From the NCBI GenBank assembly GCA_026210745.1, contig CP110632.1, forward strand, positions 1 to 64,000: 64,000 bases of DNA, given 5' to 3'. The position numbers were made by a program, and so were the translations under genes. The notes under the pieces are model-generated. The model was given only the letters and a program-made list of their open reading frames with translations. It had not been told where the DNA came from and searched no databases. Origin of the DNA: Exobasidium rhododendri. Taxonomy: Eukaryota > Basidiomycota > Exobasidiomycetes > Exobasidiales > Exobasidiaceae. Below, one piece after another: positions 10,551 to 22,428 of this stretch. Each line of letters starts with the position of its first letter. The stretch's first letter is position 1.

Positions 10551-10837
10551 ACGTCTGACTGAGTAAAGTCCGTCAATATTGACAATTGGGGGTAGGGTCA
10601 TTGATGAGAATAAGAGAGTGGCATGTGCTCTACCCGTCTGCATCAAAAAATAGATGAACCCTGGTGCCTTTTGGAAATTCACCCGGACCATGGTCTCGAC
10701 ATGCAAAAAAGACGTTTAGTGGGCTAGCGCCGTCAATATTGACAATTGTGTGTAAGGTTGGGGTAACAGGGGACTCATTGGCATCTATTCTATCCAACTA
10801 TACCATATAAAACATCAACCTTTACGCACAACCATGT
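10551..10837 (+). repeat. dispersed dimeric promoter-like module, copy 2
   Basis: Diverged copy of the module at 1,785-2,086. It keeps GACGTCTGAC, the GTCAATATTGAC palindrome (here in both halves), TATA-like CATATAAAA and the ACCATG ends of both halves. After the second ATG the sequence differs from copies 1 and 3. Confidence 0.75.
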
Positions 10838-12440
10838 GTAACCCACAGACCACCCTGAATCACTTGCTCAATCACAAACAATAACAGCAACACCACTTTA
10901 CACCCCCCTTGGACGTCCAGAATCATGACTTGGAAGAAGCACGCAGACCACCTGGAATGCCCTCCATCATGCTTAGTTATACTCTCTCATGCCTTTGCAT
11001 GCTTTTGAATCTTGGGAATACAACAAAATTGCGCATATACATGGATCTTCATTGCCTGTACTCTTGCGGTGTTTCACAGTGATTGGGGGATAAATGTTGC
11101 GCAGTCTTGTTTGATCTGTCTGATTCTCTACTATGCCGTGTGAATGGCCTCAAAAATATGCTTGGCCAAGTTGCAACAGATTCCACTGATAAAAACAGGG
11201 ACCTCACTCAGTTGGCCGTTGGGAAAAGCACCATTCTTGGCTGATACAGTCATATTGTGCTGCGCTGCGCCTCACTTGGCCATGAATATAGTCAGACATG
11301 CATATACTGTACTCTCATGCCTTTTGAACATGAAAAATACAACAAGAATGCGCTGGAATGGCCATTGGTGCTCGTTGACGCTTGTGGGGATTAACGGGAA
11401 TGATCTGCACACAAGAGTGTCTGAGCCTTTTGATCTTGTAGTATGGTGTGTATTATAGTCTGAAAACATGCCACGCCAAGTCTGAAAAGATTTGAATCAC
11501 AAGAAATGACACTTCACTATGTGGTGTCTGATCAGTCACGTCTGTATGAGTGATGTATGGTGAGAATGCTTGATAGACTCTTCAGAGCACTCAGATATCA
11601 TTGAATAAGCCCCTTTGATGGATTGACATCTTTTTTGTTTTGCATTAGAAACTTCTTTGAGTGATGGTCTTGGTTTGTACACTTAAGTGCCCGTACTTGT
11701 CATTTACAGTTCACTTTGCGCACTTTTCTCTTTGATTCTTATAAGCTTCTAGTATGACGTGTCATCTGGTCTAAAAACATGACACACCAAGTCTGAGCTC
11801 AATCGAATCACAAAAACACGTACATGCATTAGAGCAACGTGTTTTGAGACACGTGAATTGATGAAATTGGCTACTGAGTGAAGTATTTACTGTGACATGC
11901 AATTGCGTTCAAACTTCACAGAGCCGGTCAATATATAGATATATAGGTGTGAGTGAAGTCACTAAGCCCTGAAGCAGATTTGAAAAATACCATGTTTTGC
12001 CTCTTGGACACTCAGCCGTATACTTGTATCTACCCTGCAAATCACCTTTTCTGGCATCTGTATACTGTTTAGAAGGTATATGGAGCATACTAAGAGTGAT
12101 CAGAACCCAATCTGACGGGATGAAATTTTGACGGGGACGCTTTTTTAGAAACGGGGACATGCGTACAGCCAAACGCTACTTGATGATCTGTCTGCCGTTT
12201 CTTGTATATGGTAGCTATAGCTATGGCGCAATTTTTAAAGCAATGTTGTATTTTTGATGCACCCGATAATTCCCTTCTCCTGTCTCGTACCTCTGCTAGA
12301 CGCCCACATTACACTGGAGTCACCACAACAGGCGTTGAAGACACAAAGAAGCCCCCAAAGAGGCACTTTTGCAGTGTATTTGTGGCAGACGTGTGTCATT
12401 GGTACCTATTTCAGTGAATAAGTGACATTCATAGTGTATA
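10835..12440. repeat. subtelomeric repeat block, copy 2 (spacers)
   Basis: The segment 10,835-11,900 repeats 585-1,680, and 11,890-12,440 repeats 2,340-2,880. No gene is recognised. In copy 2 the two segments are contiguous, whereas in copy 1 the dimeric module and a duplicated ~250 bp lie between them. Confidence 0.8.
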
Positions 12441-14235
12441 TTGGCGGTATAGAGCTGGAGTTAGGGTGTGCGCCCTTGTATCGCCTCAATACAGCCAAGA
12501 TAGAGCCGGCGCATCGAAAAGTTTGAGCTGAGGTTAGGGTGCGCGCATTTGTTACGCTTTTGCTCTTGCAAGAGTCGTATTTCAAACTTTGGGCTTGCAT
12601 GACCTGAATAAACCGCCAGAGAGGCACTTTAGCAGTGTATTTGGGGAAGATTCAGGTCATCTGTATCCATCTTTATCAAAAAAAGACTTGCGATCGACAA
12701 ATACAGCTGGGGTTAGGGTGCGCGCACGTGTATTTCTCTACTAAGGGTATTGCTGAGATAGATCTTACGCGTCGCCGTTATCGATCTGAGGTTAGGGTGC
12801 GCGCATCTGTTCGGCTCTCGCAAGAGTCGTGTTCCCAACTTTAGGCTTGCATGACTAGAATTACCCGCCTGAGAGGCACTTTGGCAGTGTAATTGGGGCA
12901 GATGCATGTCATCCATGCCTAATCTGGCCAACAAGTGAGTTGCGATCGACAGATACAGCTGGGGTTAGGGTGCGCGCATCTGTATATCTGTATCGAAGAT
13001 TAGTGACGATAAATCTTACGCGTCAAAGTTATCGATCCAAGGTTAGGGTGCGCGTACCTGTGTTTGGCCCTTGCAAGAATCGCTTTTCTATCATTAGGCT
13101 CGCATGACCTGAATTACCCGCCACAGAGGCACTTTGGCAGTGTAATCGGGGCCTATGCAGGTCACTTGTACCTATCTTGATCAAGAAATAATTTGCGATC
13201 GACAACTCAGACTGAGGTTAGGGTGCGCGCACGTGTATTTCTGCATGGACGATAAGTCTTACGCGTCGAAGTTATCGATCCGAGGTTAGGGTGCGCATAT
13301 CTGTGTTTGGCCATCGCAAGAATCCTATTTCTATCAATAGGCTCGCATGACCAGAATTACCCGCCACAGAGGCACTTTAGCAGTGTAATTGAGGAAGATT
13401 CAGGTCATCTGTACCTCATATGGCCAATAAGTGAGTTGCAATCGACAAATACAGCTGGAGTTAGGGTGCGCGCACGTGTATTACTGCATTGACGATAAGT
13501 CTTACGCGTCGAAGTTATTGATCCAAGGTTAGGGTGCGCGCATCTGTTTGGCTCTTGCAAGAGTCGTGTTTCAAACTTTAGGCTTGCATGACCAGAATTA
13601 CCCGCCACAGAGGCACTTTGGCAGTGTAATCGGGGCCTATGCAAGTCACTCGTTCCTATCTTGAACAAAAGATCAATTGCGATCGATGGTACTAAGCTGA
13701 GGTTAGGGTGCGCGTATCTATATTTCTCTATTAAGGGTATTGCTAAGATAGATCTTACGCGTCAAAGTTATCGATCCGAGGTTAGGGTGCGCGTACCTGC
13801 GTTTGGCCCTCGCAAGAATCTCTTTTCTATCATTAGGCTTGCAAGACCAGAATTACCCGCCAAAGAGGCACTTTAGCAGTGTAATCGGGGCCTATGCAGG
13901 TCACTCGTACCTATCTCAATGAAGAAGTAATTTGCAATCGATGATATCAGGCTGAGGTTAGGGTGCGCGTATCTGTATATCTGTATCGAAGATTAGTGAC
14001 GATAAATCTTACGCGTCGAGGTTATCAATCCGAGGTTAGGGTGCGCGCATCTGTTTGGCCCTCGCAAGAATCGTGTTCCCAACTTTAGGCTCGCATGACC
14101 AGAATTACCCGCCTGAGAGGCACTTTGGCAGTGTAATCAGGGCCTATGCAGGTCACTCATACCTATCTCAATGAAGAAGTAATTTGCGATCGATGATATC
14201 AGGCTGAGGTTAGGGTGCGCGCTCTGTATTTGGTC
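12440..14235 (+). repeat. array of ~250-bp units with paired TTAGGGTGCGCG motifs, array 2
   Basis: Fifteen TTAGGG-type motifs, all on the + strand, fall at about 12,460, 12,535, 12,712, 12,790 and so on to 14,210, alternating ~80 and ~170 bp. This is the most regular of the three arrays. Conserved unit phrases include ACGCGTCGAAGTTATCGATC, GAGGCACTTTGGCAGTGTAA and GCAGGTCACTCGTACCTATC. Confidence 0.9.
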
Positions 14236-16440
14236 TCGAGTGCTGGTCAAACTTCTTGTCTCGGGTGACTAGAAAAAACCACAATTTAGGCACTTTAACA
14301 GTGTATTTGTGGAAGATGCATGTCCTATGATCCAATACCAATGAACACAAGCATAGTCAGCTGTTTTCTAATTTTTCTGATTCTCTCGGGGAGGGAAAAA
14401 AAGAAAGTCTCTACTAGGAAAAGTCTCTCAAATGGCCACTAGAGACGATGTCTCATGGCAGTCAAATATGCTCATATAGTCCATACGGACCTATAGAAAC
14501 AATAATAGCTGTCTTTATTTTTTTCCATTCTCTCGGGGTCAGAAAAAAAAAGCGTCTGGACTGGGTAACGTCAGCCAGATGACTACTAACGGTGCTGCTC
14601 AACACTGATGAAACATCCTCCTATTGCCTCTACAGACGCCTAGAAACAGCTTTGACATGTGAAGGAGCCCCTACATAGAGCATACGCCCCCTTTACGGCT
14701 TTACGGCACCCATACGCCTCCACCACACACTCCTACCAACCCTTTCTGGACACCCACCCACCTCGTGATAAGCCTAGAGTAGCCTAGAGTAGCCTACATG
14801 CAAAATGTTTGGGGTTAGTGCCAAGATTTGGACCAGAAAAGGACCCCTTATCCTGCCGCAGATCGCTATGAAAACTATGTGTCAAAAAAATGAGAAAAAA
14901 CAATTAAAAAGTTGACCGAGGGTTTTGAAAAGCAGGAACAAAAATCGCCCCCCCCTAGCGCATATGTAAGAAGAGTCAAAAAAAAGATTCTTCTAGGAGT
15001 TAAAGTTTTTTTTCTCATTGGATCCTCACTTTTAGTGCAGCGATACTTAAGAACACTAACTTAAACTCTGAAAAGTCTTCATTCTGAATGGAGCAACTCG
15101 TCGAGGGGAGGCTTCTATGGCCTACTGTATAGTTTCCAATCATTTGGAGCTCTGCTAGTCATAAAGTTCTCATAGTGGGTTCTGGGGGCGATTTCTCAAC
15201 TTTTACTGCTTAGTTCTGATTTTTTCAGCTTTCCAGTGACTTAGAGACTTCTGGCTTGGGGGATAGAGCTTTGTGCTCGTCAGGAGACTGCTGCAATAGT
15301 CAGAAAGAAGATTCTTCTAGGACAAAAAGATTTTCTTCTTATAGGATCCTCATTTTTAATGCGACGACCCTTAGGAGGACTATCTTAGAGTCTGAAAGTC
15401 TTCATTCTGAATGAAGCAGCTCGTCGAGGGGAGGCTTCTATGGCCTACTGTATAGTTTCCAATCATTTGGAGCTCTGCTAGTCATGAAGTTCTCATAGTG
15501 GATTCTGGGGGCGATTTCTCAACGTCTACTGCCTAGTTCTGATCTTTTTCAGCTGTCCAGTGACTTAGAGACTATTGGCTTGGGGAATAGAGCTCTCTGC
15601 TCGTCGTGAGGCTGCTGTGAATCTTCCAGCTGTCCTGGCAATGTAGTAGAGGTGCTCCTTGGCTCTGGGGGAGGGATTTCTTGACGTCTAATGCCTAGTT
15701 CTGATCTAATCAGATGTCCGGTGACTGAGAGACTTCTGGCTTGGGGAATAGAGCTTTGTGCTCGTCGGGAGGCCTATAACAGCCTATGTTGTACCCTGTG
15801 GTGAAGGGGGGGATAGTTTTCCCTGATCCACTTGACTGCGTTTGCCGCCACCGGGCTGCCCTTTTTGACGGAAAAGAGTAGTGCGGTGGCTGGCATGTGA
15901 GAACACAGAGCCCTTGCTCAGCCTGGCTGTCCTGGAGGTGCCGCGTTAGTATTAGTAGTCAAAAAGAGGGGACAGCGCTGTTGGCTACTACACATCCGAA
16001 TGCACTCGGGATGTCTTTGGCTCATGGGGGATCACTTGTTGAATCTGGGGGAGAATGCAACCGGGGGAGAATGTATCTGGGGGAGAATGTATCTGGGGGA
16101 CACCACCTTCTTCTTTTTTTTGCCGCGGCGTGATGGTATCATGCGTGCATCCCGGCAAAAGAAAGAAGAAGAAGAAGAAAAGAAAAGAATGGAAGAAAGG
16201 TACTACTCACCTCATGTCTTTACTGCTCTTGTTACCATTGCCCCCAGGTGAACCGGGACGGGGCTTGCTCTGTCCCACATACTCAATACTTAGAAAGTTG
16301 CGGCGTCATAGAGGGATCATATGATAGATCAGAGGGCTATATGATATATGATAGAGGGATCATATGTCTTAGAGGGATATGGAAAGATGGTGCGCTCATG
16401 GTAGTAAGGCGCACTCTTAGTCTATGATTGTAAAATGAGA
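14236..16440. repeat. gene-poor repeat region with ~323-bp tandem duplication
   Basis: No gene is recognised. The stretch around 14,980-15,290 is repeated at 15,305-15,620 with a 323-bp offset; TCGAGGGGAGGCTTCTATGG recurs at 15,101 and 15,424. A third, partial copy lies near 15,665-15,780 (GGCTTGGGGAATAGAGCT). A smaller pair built on TCTCTCGGGG plus an A-run occurs at 14,375 and 14,532. At 16,040-16,100 a 17-bp minisatellite (GGAGAATGTATCTGGGG) is present about three times. Near 16,315-16,375 are overlapping ATCATATG and GAGGGAT repeats. Confidence 0.7.
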
Positions 16441-16547
16441 CTAAGACATCTTTTCTTTATTTTTTCTTTCTTTTTTTCTTTCTTTTCCTTAAGGGATATC
16501 AGACGTCCATGATATACTTAAGGAAAAGAAAGATTTTGTTGTCTTAG
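16441..16547. repeat. long inverted repeat (hairpin)
   Basis: TTCTTTCTTTTCCTTAAG (16,476-16,493) faces CTTAAGGAAAAGAAAGA (16,517-16,533) across a ~23-bp loop. Outer arms CTAAGACA and TGTCTTAG extend the pairing to the ends, with an imperfect section between. It could be a MITE-like remnant or a transcriptional structure; it sits 300 bp upstream of the four-exon gene. Confidence 0.7.
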
Positions 16548-16659
16548 AGAATATTTGAACTAGGCGTCATACTTAGTGATATACGCTATGGTTCATGAGA
16601 GTATATATGGGGGCGCTGTTAAGTTCCCCCCTTGCAAACTATCGGATACAACGCTTTCA

Positions 16660-16835
16660 AACACACACACACACATCTTCACACACACACACACACACAC
16701 CAAAGCGCCATCTGATAGTTGACAAGGACACTTGCAGAAAATCCAGGTTTCGCCTCCCAGCGGCCGCCCCCGGGTAGAGGACATCCACTCTAGCTGAAGA
16801 GCCTGGTAACACACACAAAGCACACACACACACAC
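16660..16835. repeat. CA microsatellites in the 5' leader
   Basis: Two (CA)n runs (about 16,660-16,700 and 16,805-16,835) lie just upstream of the start codon at 16,850, probably in the promoter or 5' UTR. Confidence 0.75.
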
Positions 16836-16849
16836 AGACGCCAGCCATC

Positions 16850-19800
16850 ATGGTGACCACCAGATCACAGGCACAGACGCAAAGACAAAAGACAGAGGAG
16901 AAGAAGAGGAGAAGCAGCAGCCATGCCAGGCCCTCACGTATCACTCCAAGACGGGGAATGGGGCCAGTGGTGGAAATTCTGGCTGAGAGACTAGGACAGA
17001 CCGGACAGGAGCCAGTCATAGAGGTAGTCATAGAGAGAAGACGGGTAGAAGCAGTGGTAGAGATTGAGATGAACAGAATGCAGACAGAAAACGTGAGTGG
17101 CCAGAACTGCCTCACATAGACGCTAAGACTCATATGACGCTTCTTTGCAGACACAAAACCCACAAAACAGACAAGACTCAGAATCAGAATCAGAACGAGT
17201 ATCAGAACCGGAATCAGAACAAGTATCAGAACCAGAATCAGAACGAGTATCAGAACCAGAATCAGAACGAGTATCAGAATCAGAATCAGAACAAGTATCA
17301 GAACCAGAATCAGAACAAGTATCAGAACCAGAATCAGAACAAGAACTAGCAGACGTGGACGTTCCAGAGCCAGAAGAAGATATGATTGTAAATAATGAGA
17401 CAGAGACAGAGACAGTAAGTGACAGGCATGACACGCATACAGCAGGAACACACACTGACTCCTGACTATACAGCCGGCACAAGCAACAGTGGATGTCAGG
17501 GACGGGGCCAGCCCAGCAAGACGTGTAGTGTGGTTCACACTGGAAAGGGTATCAAGAAGGACTGTAGCAGAGCGTGAAGCACGGTTTCTGGCTGAATGGC
17601 AGCGCATGGTGAGTACAGAACTGATACTATGGTACCCTCACACAGTACTGACACGCTTGCCTCTTCTCTGCAGGATCACACTATTGGCGTACAGCCTGCA
17701 CCGCCTCCAAGCATCCAGTCAAGTGTCATGGACACACCACCAACCTCTGCCACAGACCCGCCACCGTCCTTTCTTGACTACGCCAACAGTGACAGGTCCA
17801 ACAATGACAATGACAACATGACAGCCTCACCAATGACTCATGTGGGGTCACCGCTGTCTAGTATAGCACCCATCCAGGACAGCCCCACTAACAACAGTCA
17901 GGACAACAATATGGACTATAACATGGACTACAACATGGACGCTGACAATGAAATTGACAACAATGATGACCCAGACTCCAGTGACAGTAGCAGCAGCTCC
18001 AACGCCAGCAATAAAGACAGCCCTGACCGTCCAACAGAAGAGCCTGAAGAGCCTGAAGAGCCTGAAGAGCCTGAAGAGCCCAAAGACCGCCACCTCTGGA
18101 GACTGCCAACAGACGTTGACTCATACAACATCACCATCTTCCCCAAGAACTTGTGGGAGCATGGCACGCAGAACACCATTGTAGCACTCTGTCCTCAGGC
18201 ACCACAGCCACTGATCAGGGACCTGCCCAACTTCCACGACTGGGTCTGGCTAGCCAAGGGTATCAGCTACTTCAAGATCCCGCCAGCCTTCAAGAAGCCA
18301 CTACTGGAGTACCTCAAGACCAAGATCACCATTGAAGGAGCCACCTACGCCACCGCCTTCTCCTCTGGCGGCCATCCCATCTCCTTTCCCCTCCTTATTG
18401 AAGCACTTGTAGCAGTAGAGTGTGACGCAGTCCGGGTGATGGTGTATGGCATCAAGAATCCCATCAAGCACTACCGCTATGACCCTGGCACAGAGCAGCA
18501 TCCGTTGGCTAGATACAACACCTTTGAGATTGGCAGGATGGTATCATCTGACAGTGTACCTGTCTTCCGTGCGGCATACTTGACCAAGACACCAGTCAAG
18601 ACGGTGCCCATGTTCCTGGAGGCGGGCCAAGGCTGTGGCTCAGTCAGCTTCAAGATGAAGAGAGACGGCAGGAACCTGGGCATGAAGATCTATCCACGCT
18701 ATGTCCACAACCTCAAGGCCATCAAGGCAAAGCACGTGGCCACCCACCCACTCACTCATGTAGCAGCCCGCAAGAGATACAAGTCCATCTGTGCCATGCT
18801 AGCCAGGATGAAGAAGATCAAGATCACAGGCGGCTACCGCATGGAAGTCAGCATACAAGCGCCCACCCTTCAGGCAGCCTGTGATTATGTCAGAAAGTCT
18901 GCCCTGCTCAATCTGGACGCATATACTGACCCACTCACAGAGGAGTATGCCAACTTGAAGGTGGACGTCCTGGAGCTGGACCCGGCAGAGATCTTGGAGC
19001 ATGCAGAAGAGACCATCACCAAGGCCCAGCAGACAGGATTGTTGCGGAGGAAAGATACCAGACAGCCAAGTGAGCGTTTAAAGGAGGTGCTAGTAGACTG
19101 CCTGAACAGCATTGGATGGGCACCACGCTTCTTCAAGCCAACCGCTTGGAAGAATGACAATGCCTGGTGGAAAGAAGACCTGCCAGAAGACAACACGCCA
19201 CCCCCTCAACCAGCACAAGTAGAGAAGCCACGCACAGGACCAGACTGGACAGTGGAGGAGGCCAAGACATTCTACATGGCCAACAGACAGATCCTCCCGT
19301 GTCCCATGTGCAAGACATCCACTGACACCACCTGGGATGGCTTCAAGCGCCAATTCCGCATCAGATGCAAGGGAGAAGGCTGTGGGAAGCGTTCCAGCAA
19401 GCAGACGTGTCTTGCCTTCTGGACAGAAGAGTATCAGCTGGGACACATTGACATTGAGGACGGCAACTGGCCAGAGAACCACCAGCAACCAACACAAGAC
19501 TCACCCAGCCCGCCAGTGACCAGACAGAGAAAGGAGAGACGCCAGCTGCCACCGCAAGTGCCCAACGCAACACTCAAGAAAGCTTCAAGACGCTCCAAGA
19601 GAGGACTGGAGGTAGACACAAGTGAGGAAGAGGAGGAGGAAGAGGTTTTCTACCAGGAAGACAACACGGAGGATGAGTATGAGCCAAGCCTCCACAGCAG
19701 TCAAGCGTCTCCTCCTGCCAGCATAGAAGATAACATGGAGACAGAGATGGAAGAACAGACAAGCGCCCACCTCCCACTCAAGAACAAGAGAGACATCTTT

Positions 19801-20250
19801 GGAGACACACGCAAGCTCCCCAAGATGCGGCAGCTGCAAGGCAATCTGACTGTGACGGTGGACTTTGTACCGGCCCAGGGCAACTGCCAGTTTGCTGCCA
19901 TCAGCTGGCACCAGTTTGGGAACCTGCGCTCTGCGTACCCAGTCCGGAGACGTGTGGTGGGATGGATGGGACAGCCAGACAACCGTCACTACATCACCAA
20001 CTTTGCCACAGAAGATGAAGGACACCTAGGCACCGCCCAGTGGCTCAAGACAATGGCCAAGCCAGGAGTGTGGGGAGACCAGCTCAGTCTCTTTGCAGCA
20101 GCCTCTGCATATGGCCTGCCGCTAGCAGTAGCCAGCCTGCAAGAAGACGGCACCCTGGCCTGGTCATACTATCCTGACAGTGAGCAGGTCTCTTATCATG
20201 GACTCTACCACGCCAACAACCACTATGAGCTCCTCTTTGTATCCTCATAG
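16850..20250 (+). CDS. subtelomeric family protein with C-terminal OTU-type protease domain
   Basis: Four exons: 16,850-17,092, 17,151-17,414, 17,474-17,608 and 17,674-20,250. The three introns (58, 59, 65 nt) are phase 0 with GTGAGT or GTAAGT donors, giving about 1,072 residues. The N-terminus is basic. Exon 2 encodes an 8-residue repeat (SEPESE[QR]V) from a 24-bp DNA repeat. An acidic region with five PEE-type repeats precedes the core shared with the 712-residue protein at 8,005-10,143. A Cys module (CPMC...RCKGEGC) follows. The last ~130 residues look like an OTU cysteine protease: QGNCQF with candidate Cys952, a middle WGDQLSLFAAA block, and NNHYELL with candidate His1064. OTU enzymes usually cleave ubiquitin; here substrate and role are unknown. 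In known transposons OTU domains occur as accessory domains. Confidence 0.85.
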
Positions 20251-20624
20251 TCCTGTATGTATCCTGTAAATAGTTCTTGTGTTCCAGAAATGAATTGTGT
20301 TTCCTATACGTGCTGTGTGTGAGACGGCTTGAAGAGACAGGTGAAGTGAAAAATATCACTAAGTATGATGAGACATACATGTGTTCATAATGCCGCCCTA
20401 AGCCCATATATGATGCTAAGAGTGGTCTGGTAAGACTGGAATAAATACGCTTTGCGCTCATGTACCCGTTTTTGAAAGGACGGGCTACTGAGTGGACTCT
20501 GTCAGTTCTGTTAAGGGACTCTTTATTCTTTGCATACACCCTTTTTTGGTCTCTCTGAACGTCTCTGTGAAGTTACAGAACAATTGTGATAGTTTGAAAG
20601 ATAGTACATTCTGGCATGAAAGTC
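20251..20624. other. 3' flank of the OTU-domain gene
   Basis: About 370 bp between the stop codon and the third dimeric module. No gene, no clear repeat; presumably holds the poly(A) site. Confidence 0.4.
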
Positions 20625-20928
20625 AGACGTCTGACTGGGTAAAGTCCGTCAATATTGACAATTGGGGGTAGGGTCATTGATGGGAATAAGAGAGTAGTCT
20701 ATGCTCTACCCGTCTGCTTCATAAAAAAGAGGAACCCTGGGGCCTTTGGGAAATTCACCGGAACCATGGTCGCGACACGCAAAAAAGACGTTTGACGGGC
20801 TAGCGCCGTCAATTTTGACAATTGTGGGTAGGGTGGCTCATTCAGATGATAGAGTAACATATATTCTTCCTGATTAGAACATAAAAGGGACCCACCCTAA
20901 TGGCGCTGAGAGGGAAACCATGTGTACA
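20625..20928 (+). repeat. dispersed dimeric promoter-like module, copy 3
   Basis: Nearly base-for-base identical to copy 1 (1,785-2,086); by eye one substitution near the left end. Flanks differ on both sides, which argues for recent movement or gene conversion rather than a shared long duplication. Confidence 0.8.
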
Positions 20929-21530
20929 ATGTGTTTTGAGACACATTAAATGACAAGACTGGCTACTGAGTGAAGTATTTGCTGTGACATGCAATTGCGT
21001 TCAAACTTCACAGAACCAGTTCATATATAGATATATAGGTGTGAGTGAAGTCAATAAGCCCTGAAGCAGATTTGAAAAATACCATGTTTTTCCTCTCAGA
21101 CACTCAGCCGTATACTTGTATCTACTATGCAGATCACCTTTTCTGGCATCTGTACATTGTTTAGAAGGTATATGGAGCATACTAAGAGTGATGGGAGTTC
21201 AATCTGGCGGGATGAAATCTTGACGGGGACGCTTTTTTAGAAATGGGGACATGCGTACAGCCAAACGCTACTTGATGATCTGTCTATTGTTTCTTGTATA
21301 TAGTAGCTATAGCCACAACGCAACTTTTAAAGCAATGTTGTATTTTTGATGCACCCAATAATTCCCTTCTCCCGTCTTGTACCTCTGCTAGACGTTCGTA
21401 TTACAGTGGAGTCATCACATTAGGCATTGAGGACAGAGATAAGCCACCAAAGAGGCACTTTTGCAGTGTATTTGTGGCAGACGTGTGTCATTGGTACCTA
21501 TTTCAGTGAATAAGTGACATTCATAGTGGA
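20929..21530. repeat. subtelomeric spacer repeat, copy 3
   Basis: Matches 11,840-12,440 (and 2,340-2,880), including TATATAGATATATAGGTGTG, which is shared with copy 2 but not copy 1. No gene recognised. Confidence 0.8.
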
Positions 21531-21915
21531 TATCGATGGTATAAAGCTGGAAATAGGGTGCGCACTCTTGTATTGCCTAAATACAGCCAAGATAGAGCCG
21601 GCGCGTCAAAGGCATTGAGCTGAGGTTAGGGTGCGCGCACCTGTATTTCTGCATTGAAGATTAGTGAAGAAAGAGTTGGCGCGTCAAAGATATCCAGCTG
21701 AGGTTAGGGTTTGCGTAGCTGTATGTTGCCTTTCTTAGAATCTCTTTTTTATCATTAGGCTCGCATGACTAGAGTCACCCACCTGAGAGGCACTTTGGCA
21801 GTGTGATTGGGGCAGATGCTTGTCACTCATACTTATCTTGATCAAGAAGTGAGTTGCGATCGACAACATCAAGCAGAGGTTAGGGTGCGCGCCTTTGTAT
21901 TTCTTCACTAAGGGT
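21530..21915 (+). repeat. short TTAGGGTGCGCG array 3, inner edge of the subtelomere
   Basis: Three to four motifs (about 21,555 degenerate, 21,625, 21,703, 21,877), same orientation as in arrays 1 and 2. Repeat similarity ends near 21,950; beyond this the sequence is single-copy in the window. The interval 21,950-22,380 shows no gene. Confidence 0.75.
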
Positions 21916-22384
21916 ATCGCTAAGAAAAAGCCTCACCCTACTTCTTGCATTTGGCTTTCTGATTGTGAGCTAATCTCCATTCAATCTTCATATCTTCCTT
22001 GCCCATATTGTTCTTTGAGCGAGAATCTTCCAACAAAGTCACATGTACGTTCACTCCAGCAACGCGCTGCATCCTCTATAGCACCTGTCGATAGTTGGTG
22101 GAACTTCTGTGTACTGTACTTATATTTACAAGCCGCGACCGCCTAATTTGTATTTCAGATGCATCTCGCAATGCTTACCCCCCTCTTGTCGCTCACATTC
22201 GCTCGTCCGCCATCCAGTAGAGGTCAATAATTGACGTGGACATACAATTACGCTGGCTGCAGGCGAAATCTGCAAGATCCAAGCGAGATTGACTTCTTTG
22301 CCTTTACCGTTCTATTAGTGTGGGTCGATCTTGGCAGGTATAGTAAACTTGGTATTATGCATTTGTAATCTTTCGCGGATATTT

Positions 22385-22428
22385 TGCGGCCCACACTAGT
22401 GCGCGCACCCCGAGCCTGGCCCGCACTA
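22385..22428 (+). promoter_or_regulatory. paired GGCCC[A/G]CACTA motif upstream of HGD
   Basis: GGCCCACACTA at 22,388-22,398 and GGCCCGCACTA at 22,418-22,428. The wider strings TGCGGCCCACACTAGT and CCTGGCCCGCACTA recur exactly at 28,472-28,487 and 28,451-28,464. They lie about 160-200 bp before the HGD ATG. Likely binding sites for a shared regulator (inference). Confidence 0.6.

Noticed and set aside
2880-14235. CRISPR-like array
   Set aside because: The repeats are long, diverged, evenly related along their whole length and eukaryotic subtelomeric; there are no unique spacers.
16657-17607. Minus-strand open frame of 316 codons opposite the OTU-domain gene
   Set aside because: It is the complement of CA and GAATCA repeats, giving poly-Val/Leu runs; the + strand has consistent splice sites and a homologue.
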